Positions 58,569 through 64,000 of a DNA stretch of 64,000 bases are shown piece after piece. The DNA is taken from assembly GCA_964655775.1 (NCBI GenBank), contig CAZZNQ010000010.1, forward strand, positions 1 through 64,000. Reading direction: 5' to 3'. The DNA is from CAZZNQ01 sp964655775. GTDB lineage: Bacteria; Planctomycetota; Brocadiia; SM23-32. Numbering within the stretch: the stretch's first letter is position 1; each line of letters starts with the position of its first letter. The notes under the pieces are model-generated. The model did not search any database. It was not told the DNA's origin and saw only the letters and a program-made list of their open reading frames with translations. Made by a program: the position numbers and the translations under genes.

Positions 58569-59744
58569 ATGGGAAGCGCAGGAACGGACTGGCAGCGAAG
58601 CGGCGCGGGAAAGCCTTACGTCAGCATGGTTACCGAGACGTTCCCGCCGGACGTGAACGGCTGCGCGATGACGCTGGGCCACTTTGCGGATCGGCTGCTC
58701 TCCCAGGGCTACCGGCTGGAGCTGGTGCGGCCCAGCCGGCATCGGCGCGAACGCCCCCGCACGGAGGGCAACCTGCGCATCGTCCCCCGCCGCAGCATGC
58801 GCATACCGTTCTACCGCATCCAGCGTTGCGGCCTGCCCGCCCCCTGTTACCTGCACCGCGATTGGCACGCCGATCCGCCGGACGTGATCTACGTCGCCAC
58901 GGAAGGGCCTCTCGGGTACTCGGCGCTGGTGGTAGCCGAACGCTTCCGCATCCCCGTGGTCTCGGGCTTCCACACGAACTTCCAGAACTACGGCACATAC
59001 TACGGCCTGCCGTTCATCCGCCCGGCCGTGACCGCCTATCTGCGCAGCTTCCACAACCGCACGGAGGCGACGCTGGTGCCGACCGCGCACCTGAGCCGCG
59101 AGCTGTCCGAAGCCGGATTCGTCAACACGCGCGTGGTGGGGCGTGGAGTCGACACGGACCTCTACTCCCCGGCAAGGCGCAGCGAGGAAATCCGACGCAG
59201 TTGGGGGCTGGAGCCGGACGACCTGGCGGTGCTCTACGTGGGACGCCTGGCCGAGGAGAAGAACATCGGGCTGGCCGCCGAAGCTTACCGCGCCATGCGT
59301 GCCGTCAACGACCGCGCGCGGTTCGTGCTGGTCGGCGACGGGCCGTCGCGAGAGGCGCTGGAGAGCGAGAATCCCGAGTTCGTCTTCTGTGGCTGGCGCA
59401 CCGGCGAGGACCTGGCCGCCCACTACGCCTCGGGGGACGTATTCCTTTTTCCCAGCACCACCGAGACCTTCGGCAACGTCGTGACCGAGGCGATGGCCAG
59501 CGGCCTGGGGGTGGTGGCGTACAACTACGCCGCAGCGGAGGTGCATATCGACGACGGCGAGAGCGGGATGCTGGCCGCCTTCGAGGACCGAGACGATTTC
59601 ATCCGAGCCGCCGTCGCGCTGGCATCGGACACGGATCTGGTAGCCCGCATTCGGCCGGCGGCCCGGCGCGTGGCCGAAGGAATCTCCTGGGACCGCATCG
59701 GTGCGCAGTTCGAGTCGATTCTGCTGAACTGCGCCCGAGGCTAA
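58569..59744 (+). CDS. GT4-family glycosyltransferase (GT-B fold)
   Basis: Cytosolic sugar transferase of 391 residues. N-terminal domain has VSMVTETFPPDVNGCAMTLGHFADRL (about 18-43) with the glycine-containing acceptor loop, then VSGFHTNFQNYGTYYG (about 136-151). The donor domain has VLYVGRLAEEKNIGLAAEAY (about 222-241), FVLVGDGPSREALE (about 257-270) and FPSTTETFGNVVTEAMASGLGVVA (about 295-318), including the E-x7-E-type nucleotide-sugar site. The sequence resembles SqdX/MgtA-like mannosyl- or glycolipid-transferases. No lipid or polymer gene adjoins it, so acceptor and donor are open. Confidence 0.88.
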   Translation: MGSAGTDWQRSGAGKPYVSMVTETFPPDVNGCAMTLGHFADRLLSQGYRLELVRPSRHRRERPRTEGNLRIVPRRSMRIPFYRIQRCGLPAPCYLHRDWHADPPDVIYVATEGPLGYSALVVAERFRIPVVSGFHTNFQNYGTYYGLPFIRPAVTAYLRSFHNRTEATLVPTAHLSRELSEAGFVNTRVVGRGVDTDLYSPARRSEEIRRSWGLEPDDLAVLYVGRLAEEKNIGLAAEAYRAMRAVNDRARFVLVGDGPSREALESENPEFVFCGWRTGEDLAAHYASGDVFLFPSTTETFGNVVTEAMASGLGVVAYNYAAAEVHIDDGESGMLAAFEDRDDFIRAAVALASDTDLVARIRPAARRVAEGISWDRIGAQFESILLNCARG

Positions 59745-60089
59745 GAGGACTGACATGAGTCTCTGAAGTGCTTCTGCTGGGGCGGCATCGCGGGCGAGAA
59801 GACTGGCGCCATCGACGCACGCCGCCGGCTGGTGGACCAGCCGGTTCGCCGGGCGCATCTGGACGAAGCAAGCTTCGCTAACGGCAAAGCGGTGGCAAGC
59901 CACCGCACTCCGAAAAGCAGCCGGCACTCGGATGGCTCTGCCATCCCCGGCACGCTACCCGAGGCCAGGAGCGCAACATTCCTGAAAGACCGTTCAGCCG
60001 ATTGCCAGCAGTCGGCGCAACCGTCCCCAGGTGCGCTTCCCCCGCCAGAGTTCCAACGCCTCCCTTCTGCCAGCCGACGGAAAAAATAC
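59745..60089. repeat. Palindrome-bearing intergenic region
   Basis: No gene. Two perfect hairpins lie 23 bases apart: GCGGTGGCAAGCCACCGC (59889-59906, 8-base stem, 2-base loop) and GGATGGCTCTGCCATCC (59930-59946, 7-base stem, 3-base loop), the second flanked by CCGG on both sides. The pattern of a GGTGGC.GCCACC hairpin with neighbours suggests a dispersed repetitive palindrome of REP type or a degenerate insertion. Confidence 0.5.
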
Positions 60090-60138
60090 TTGACAAGATG
60101 TAAGTTATATATTACTTTATGTTCGATATACATTACAT
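60090..60138 (+). promoter_or_regulatory. AT-rich promoter and operator of the membrane-protein/XRE operon
   Basis: Perfect TTGACA (60090-60095), 17-base spacer, TACTTT (60113-60118). An inverted pair ATGTAA (60098-60103) and TTACAT (60133-60138) brackets the -10. The stretch is strikingly AT-rich for this GC-rich window, a likely operator for the XRE regulator encoded third in the operon. Confidence 0.65.
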
Positions 60139-60173
60139 ACGTGTCTGCGGTCCATTCCTGGAGGGTTGGTCTG

Positions 60174-60593
60174 ATGCTGCCGGAAGAGAAACGGGCGTGG
60201 TTCATCATCGCGATGGCCGTGCTGGCCGTCACAGCCGTATTGGTTCTGATTCCCGTCGTGGGCGTCCGGTTCGCCTGGGCTGGCCTCGCAGTCTACGGCC
60301 TGGGAGGATTCGCGCCGCTGATCGGTGGCAAGAGGCGAGACGGCGTGACGACCGACGAGCGGGACCGTATGATCGCCGAGAAAGCGGGGCTGGCAGGCGG
60401 ATTGTCGTCGTACTCCTGGTTCGTTCTGGGCTCCATGGGCGCCTGGCTTGTGTTCATGCTCAGGGGGCAGGAGAGCGTGCCTGTCGAGATTCTGCCGTTT
60501 CTCGTCATAGTTGGCGGGTTCATCTTCTTCACGGTGCACTCGATCACCGTCGTAGTCCTCTATCGTCGCCATAGGAGCCCCGCCGAGGCGTAG
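60174..60593 (+). CDS. Small polytopic membrane protein, DUF2178-like
   Basis: A 139-residue membrane protein with four hydrophobic segments (about 8-26, 30-48, 78-96, 105-127). A cytosolic motif KRRDGVTTDERDRMIAEKAG (about 52-71) matches the 'DERDxxIxxKA' loop of DUF2178 membrane proteins. Start ATG 60174 follows GGAGGG. It forms an operon with another such protein and an XRE repressor, a common layout ('membrane protein pair plus HTH') of unknown role. Confidence 0.75.
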   Translation: MLPEEKRAWFIIAMAVLAVTAVLVLIPVVGVRFAWAGLAVYGLGGFAPLIGGKRRDGVTTDERDRMIAEKAGLAGGLSSYSWFVLGSMGAWLVFMLRGQESVPVEILPFLVIVGGFIFFTVHSITVVVLYRRHRSPAEA

Positions 60594-60622
60594 ACCGACC
60601 GGCTCAAGAGGAGATCGATGCG

Positions 60623-61012
60623 ATGACGCGACTTCAGGTCTGGGCATGGTGGAACATCGGCGTGGTGGCGCTGAACGCTGTGGTGTTCCTGGCGATGCTG
60701 GCGGTCGTCGGCATGCCGGAGGCGTGTTTCGCAGGCGTCGTCATCTGGCTGCTCGTGCCGGGCATTCTGGTGCTCTTTCGGCATCGGGACGGCGGAATTC
60801 GTCTGGCGCTCGACGAGCGCGATAAGGCCATCCTGCAGCGTGGTTTCGTGGCGGGCCTGGTCGTGCTGCTGCTGGTGCTGGTTGGCGGCGGCGCCGCCGG
60901 GGCGGCGACCGGCGGTGAACCGGTCGTGTTCGCCGTGGTCCTCTTGCTTGCGGGATACCTGACCGTCCTGGCCATATCGTCCCGGATCCTGTTCGGCGCG
61001 GCACGGGAGTGA
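60623..61012 (+). CDS. Second small polytopic membrane protein, DUF2178-like
   Basis: A 129-residue paralog-type partner with four hydrophobic spans. It carries the same loop form LALDERDKAILQRGFVAG (about 62-79) seen in the preceding protein. Start ATG 60623 is 30 bases after the previous stop, with AGAGGAGA upstream. The pair may form a heteromer. The stop lies just before the regulator's ATG. Confidence 0.72.
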   Translation: MTRLQVWAWWNIGVVALNAVVFLAMLAVVGMPEACFAGVVIWLLVPGILVLFRHRDGGIRLALDERDKAILQRGFVAGLVVLLLVLVGGGAAGAATGGEPVVFAVVLLLAGYLTVLAISSRILFGAARE

Positions 61013-61014
61013 CC

Positions 61015-61242
61015 ATGGAATCCGAAGGCACGATCACGAACGAGGTGCGCCGTCTGCGGTTCGAGCACGACGAGATGACGCAGCAGGAACTCGCCGAGAA
61101 AGCGCTGGTGACGCGCCAGACGATAATCGCCATCGAGGGGGGACGCTACAACCCGTCCCTCGCGCTGGCATTCCGGATAGCCCGCGTCTTCGACTGCCGC
61201 GTGGAAGAGGTCTTCCACTACGAGGAGCCCGAAACCAAATAG
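61015..61242 (+). CDS. XRE-family transcriptional regulator
   Basis: A 75-residue Cro/CI-type repressor, HTH_3 domain over nearly the whole chain. The helix-turn-helix is MTQQELAEKALVTRQTIIAIEGGRYNPS, followed by LALAFRIARVFDCRVEEVFHYEE. Start ATG 61015 follows GGGAG; a GTG at 61009 is possible. It is the third gene of the operon and probably binds the AT-rich inverted repeat upstream of it, giving autoregulation. Confidence 0.9.
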   Translation: MESEGTITNEVRRLRFEHDEMTQQELAEKALVTRQTIIAIEGGRYNPSLALAFRIARVFDCRVEEVFHYEEPETK

Positions 61243-61279
61243 GATCGGGCAGCGTATATACTCACAGGAGAGAGGCGCG

Positions 61280-62299
61280 ATGATGAACAAACGGACCCCT
61301 GCATTCGCCCTCGCCTTCGGGGCCGTGGCCGCCGTCGCGTTGGCCGGCACGGCGAGCACGCCACCCACAGCATCGCTGCAGGACGGCCTCGGGCTGTCTG
61401 CCGAGCACCCCGGCGACGTCGGCATCGGCGCGGACCCGCGCGTGATCTTCGCCGAGGATTTCGAGGGCGGCTCCATCGAGGACCTCGGTCGCCGCTGGAG
61501 CAACGTGAGCAACCGTGACGGCAAGGTGCTGGCCTTCAGTGACGATGTGCCCCCGAGCAGCGTCGGCCGCCGCTCGCTCCGCGTGACGGCAACGCTCGGG
61601 GAGAACACGGGGGGCCATCTCTACACCCGCTTCGACGGCGTCGAGCGCCTTTTCGCCCGGTTCTACGTGAGGTTCGCGCCGGACGCGCCCTACATCCACC
61701 ACTTCGTCCACCTGGGCGGCTACAATCCGTCCACGCCCTGGCCCCAGGGCGGCGCCGGCGAGCGCCCGCGCGGCGACGAGCGCATGACCGTGGGCATCGA
61801 GCCGCACGGCAACCACGGCCGGTATCCGGCCCCCGGCGCGTGGACATTCTACACCTACTGGCATGAGATGAGGGTCTCGGCCGACGGCCGCTACTGGGGC
61901 AACGGCCTGGCGCCGGCCAAGCCGCTTCTGGTGCCACGCGACCGGTGGCAGTGCGTCGAGGTCATGATGCAGTGCAACTCGGCGCCCGACAAGGCGGACG
62001 GGGAGCTGGCACTCTGGCTGGACGGGCAGCCGGTGGCGCACTTCCACCGAGGAGTGCGCCGGGGCAAGTGGTCGGGCATGGGATTCCGCCTGACGGAGGA
62101 CGGGGTGCCGTTCGAGGGGTTCCGCTGGCGCACGGACGAGGAGCTGAAGATCAACTTCTTTTGGCTGCTGCACTACGTGACCGAGAATGCGGCCCGCCAG
62201 AACGGCGTGTCCGACCCGAAGCCCGTCAACCGCGTCTGGTTCGACGACATCGTCCTCGCTACCGAGTACATCGGCCCGGTTGCACCCCTTCCCCGGTAG
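61280..62299 (+). CDS. Exported protein with lectin/polysaccharide-lyase-like fold
   Basis: Secreted 339-residue protein. Signal peptide AFALAFGAVAAVALAGTAS. The mature protein is beta-rich: VIFAEDFEGG (about 55), RRSLRVTATLGENTGGHLYTRFDG (about 96-119), LFARFYVRFAPDAPYIHHFVHLGGY (about 124-148), WQCVEVMMQCNSAPDKADGELALWLDGQPV (about 222-251) and RVWFDDIVLATEYIGPV (about 315-331). This order (an opening strand, 'R.YV.F', 'W...E.....N....DGE...W.DG', a final 'D.I....YIG') is common in concanavalin-like lyase or binding modules of environmental bacteria. The catalytic role is unproven. No neighbour helps. Confidence 0.65.
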   Translation: MMNKRTPAFALAFGAVAAVALAGTASTPPTASLQDGLGLSAEHPGDVGIGADPRVIFAEDFEGGSIEDLGRRWSNVSNRDGKVLAFSDDVPPSSVGRRSLRVTATLGENTGGHLYTRFDGVERLFARFYVRFAPDAPYIHHFVHLGGYNPSTPWPQGGAGERPRGDERMTVGIEPHGNHGRYPAPGAWTFYTYWHEMRVSADGRYWGNGLAPAKPLLVPRDRWQCVEVMMQCNSAPDKADGELALWLDGQPVAHFHRGVRRGKWSGMGFRLTEDGVPFEGFRWRTDEELKINFFWLLHYVTENAARQNGVSDPKPVNRVWFDDIVLATEYIGPVAPLPR

Positions 62300-62622
62300 C
62301 CTGGCATGCTTTGGCCGTATGCGGACAAAGTGGCGTTGCGTCGCCCGAGGCTTCGGCCCTGTCAGGTACTGGGCCAGGCGAATTGGGTTAGCCTTGGGCT
62401 ATTGGGAAACTCCCTTCGCCGGCTTTCGGCCGAACGCACACGCGCCTGGTGAATCGTGCCGCGCACCGCGCGCACTTCGAACGGATCGACCGCGAGTATC
62501 GGTGGCTCTGAATGGTGGAGAACGGAGTTGCCGGCCCGCCAAGGCGGGATAAAGTCGGACTTGACGCTCGACTGATGCGTGAATACACTGCCAGCGACTC
62601 GATCGGGGTGGAGGGCCACACT
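62300..62622. other. Intergenic region with promoter for a membrane-protein gene
   Basis: No gene seen. It contains TTGACG (62561-62566), 17-base spacer, TACACT (62584-62589). The transcript would start near 62596, downstream of two ATG candidates at 62512 and 62575. Confidence 0.55.
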
Positions 62623-63045
62623 TTGACTACAGGGGAAGGCGTCGCCTACGTGGCATCGTATCTGGTGTTGAAAGCCGCACTTGTCATCGCCATATGGCTG
62701 TGTTTCAGGCGAACCGGCATACGCAGCTTCCTTTTCTTGGGTGCAGTATTGATCCTGTGGCCATGGTTCGACATCGGGATGGATGCCCTGTCGAGGCATT
62801 TCCTGGAACAGGTGATGCGCGGCGAACGGCCGTGGCTCTTCCCGTTCTCTCTCATGGTCCGCGAGGGCAACTTCTGGTCTGGTTGGCGGATGCTGCCGGC
62901 GGAGTTCCTGACCAAGTTCATGGCGGCGAAGGGACTCCTGGAAATCCTTCTTCTTGCCACAGCTTTCGGTCTCATTGCACGCGCCGCCAAGAGCGTGAGC
63001 GAAGACCGTAGCGAGGGTCCGGAACATCGCCGCGATTCGCAGTGA
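62623..63045 (+). CDS. Small membrane protein of unknown function
   Basis: A 140-residue protein with three hydrophobic segments (about 6-26, 34-51, 103-120). Start TTG 62623 is chosen because GGAGGG precedes it by eight bases and it lies after the promoter; an ATG at 62575 overlaps the promoter. The loop between spans two and three (DALSRHFLEQVMRGERPWLFPFSLMVREGNFWSGW) is aromatic. No family is recognised. It ends convergent with the cupin gene. Confidence 0.6.
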   Translation: MTTGEGVAYVASYLVLKAALVIAIWLCFRRTGIRSFLFLGAVLILWPWFDIGMDALSRHFLEQVMRGERPWLFPFSLMVREGNFWSGWRMLPAEFLTKFMAAKGLLEILLLATAFGLIARAAKSVSEDRSEGPEHRRDSQ

Positions 63046-63057
63046 AGGGGCCTATGG

Positions 63058-63519
63058 CTATCCCTTGGTCAGCCTGGCGAGATTCTTTTCCGCGATCTCC
63101 GCAAGCTTACGGAACTCGTCGCGCGGGCTGAACTCAATCAGAACCGTTCCCGCCTCCGCCCTCATCGTGTGCCCGGGGGCCATGTAGTAGAGTTCGCCGG
63201 CTTCGACCACCTCGTCGTGATCTGCGTACCGGACCGTCATCCGCCCCGCCACAAGGTAGCCCCAGTGCGGGCACGGGCAGCGATCGCCGGGCAGCCCTCT
63301 GAGCAGTTCCTCGTCATCGAAATCCGCGAGATATGTCTCGTAGCCGACCCTCATCTCCCCCCATTCCGCTTGTCGCCATATCACGATTTCGGAGACGATT
63401 GCCTCCGCAAACTCCGAAAGCCGCGCATGACGCCCCTCTGAGTTTCCGCTCTCCACAACCCCCTCCCTTCGCAGAATAGACTTTTCGTCAGTCGGACTCA
63501 TAGCCGCAGGCGGCGACAC
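63058..63519 (-). CDS. Cupin-domain protein
   Basis: A 153-residue cytosolic protein. One cupin barrel covers about residues 55-135: PHWGYLVAGRMTVRYADHDEVVEAGELYYMAPGHTM contains the turn spacing of cupin motifs 1 and 2, with His at the PHWGYLV and PGHTM positions as possible metal ligands, and PAP-like FSPRDEF at the end. Start GTG 63519 has GGGGAG upstream and lies two bases past the stop of the small gene before it. It could be a metal-dependent sensor or small-molecule isomerase; no ligand is implied. Confidence 0.8.
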   Translation of the reverse strand: MSPPAAMSPTDEKSILRREGVVESGNSEGRHARLSEFAEAIVSEIVIWRQAEWGEMRVGYETYLADFDDEELLRGLPGDRCPCPHWGYLVAGRMTVRYADHDEVVEAGELYYMAPGHTMRAEAGTVLIEFSPRDEFRKLAEIAEKNLARLTKG

Positions 63520-63520
63520 T

Positions 63521-63709
63521 TCACCTCTCCCCGCCCGGATCCGTGCAGCGCACGACGCGCAGGAATCTCACGGTCAGATCCTCTTGCCCATCGTTGACAA
63601 TGCGGAAGTCCGTGCCCTCGGCGAGGTAAGCGCCGGGCAATACGGCCATGCGAAGGGCCGCCGCGGCAAGCCCGCTGATCGCTCGCATGCTGCACACGTC
63701 CCGGATCAC
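63521..63709 (-). CDS. Possible small protein between aminopeptidase and cupin genes
   Basis: A 62-residue frame from GTG 63709, whose GTGA overlaps the stop of the upstream aminopeptidase. It ends just before the cupin start. Composition and the beta-like RIVNDGQEDLTVRFLRVVRC suggest a folded fragment, perhaps a cupin-like or wing segment. The tight coupling on both sides argues that it is translated, though it could also be mere readable spacer. Confidence 0.4.
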   Translation of the reverse strand: MIRDVCSMRAISGLAAAALRMAVLPGAYLAEGTDFRIVNDGQEDLTVRFLRVVRCTDPGGER

Positions 63710-64000
63710 TCCCAGGACTTCAGGAACTCGGCCAGCGTCGCGAGCAGGTTGTCGAACACGCTCAGCCGCGCGACCTCATAGCCGTGGCTGTTGCCGCGCA
63801 CGTGGCCGACGGTCGCCACGCGCTCGGCCGCTCCGACGTCGTAGGCCGCGCTCGCGTCCGAGAAAGCGGCGTCGTAGACGGGCGTGTACAGCTCCGTTCC
63901 CGCCCTGCGCCCGGCGGCGCAGAGATCGCGCACCAGACACTGGTCGAAGTGCAGGGCCCTGTCCTTGCTCCACGTCGCCGGACGCCCGTCCAGCTTCAGG
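63706..64000 (-). CDS. M42-like aminopeptidase, C-terminal part (runs off the window)
   Basis: The frame is open to the right edge; about 97 C-terminal residues are seen (DGRPATWSKDRALHFDQC onwards). Features are DRALHFDQCLVRDLC, ELYTPVYDAAFSDASAAYDVG and ATVGHVRGNSHGYEVARLSVFDNLLATL, with conserved Asp and His residues resembling zinc ligands and the final helix of M42/M20-type aminopeptidases. It would cleave N-terminal residues of peptides. It heads a three-gene coupled run with the small frame and cupin. The exact family needs the missing part. Confidence 0.65.
   Translation of the reverse strand, partial: LKLDGRPATWSKDRALHFDQCLVRDLCAAGRRAGTELYTPVYDAAFSDASAAYDVGAAERVATVGHVRGNSHGYEVARLSVFDNLLATLAEFLKSWE

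Overview
The window is GC-rich bacterial chromosome with short intergenic gaps and many sigma-70-like promoters (TTGACA / TATAAT variants). No gene fixes the taxonomy. The combination of exported HEAT-repeat proteins, SpoIIE-type phosphatases with an anti-anti-sigma factor, URO-D-like and sugar isomerase/epimerase paralogs, a glycoside hydrolase cluster and a serine-recombinase element resembles Planctomycetota, Hydrogenedentota and related uncultured phyla. That placement is inference only.

Layout. (1) 1-5.3 kb: a compact dipeptide/oligopeptide ABC transporter operon of four overlapping genes, the two ATPase domains fused in one protein, with a convergent PaaI-like thioesterase. (2) 6.2-12.0 kb: a decaying restriction-modification island. 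It holds an HsdM cut short, then a large nuclease-methylase-specificity fusion gene broken by a 1408-bp IS4-family element with a 9-bp target duplication, then a methylase C-terminal scrap. Removing the IS and one duplicated 9-mer restores the fusion gene exactly. (3) 12.2-18.1 kb: an integrative element with a palindromic GTTCAC control region, a small HTH protein, a CHC2/Toprim primase-helicase, an array of AGTGACGCT iterons, an excisionase-like HTH protein, a small conserved protein and a large serine recombinase. The recombinase frame runs into the 3' end of tRNA-Pro(CGG). This looks like a P4-type primase-helicase-plus-iteron replication module attached to a serine recombinase.

(4) 18.1-41.7 kb: mostly housekeeping and signalling genes. 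These include a CtpA-type protease, a HAD hydrolase, tRNA-Arg(CCG), a lone A-T-TE nonribosomal-peptide-synthetase-like enzyme divergent from an orphan DNA methyltransferase, two SpoIIE phosphatases (one fused to an anti-sigma kinase and followed by a STAS protein), a non-catalytic LytM/LysM lipoprotein, two HEAT-repeat proteins, purM, a lipid-flippase-like membrane protein, a Mut7-C protein, a beta-propeller lipoprotein and a 63-residue bacterial histone-fold protein with a strong promoter and ribosome binding site. (5) 40.7-59.7 kb: carbohydrate and wall metabolism: alcohol dehydrogenase, a 1006-residue exported protein, an FGGY kinase, a sugar isomerase, an exported clan-A glycosidase, a leaderless GH10 xylanase, an M23-PKD lipoprotein, an M55 D-aminopeptidase, a beta-lactamase-like/propeller fusion, a URO-D-like protein with a decayed partial copy 2 kb away, and a glycosyltransferase. 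(6) 59.7-64 kb: a palindromic repeat region, a small membrane-protein/XRE-regulator operon behind an AT-rich operator, exported and membrane proteins of unknown role, and a translationally coupled aminopeptidase / small protein / cupin operon cut by the window end.

How the parts fit: the sugar cluster looks fit to take up and degrade xylan-type material inside the cell. The PP2C, kinase and STAS genes form a partner-switching cassette with no sigma factor in view. The 12-18 kb element carries all it would need for excision and own replication, but its left end is not resolved.
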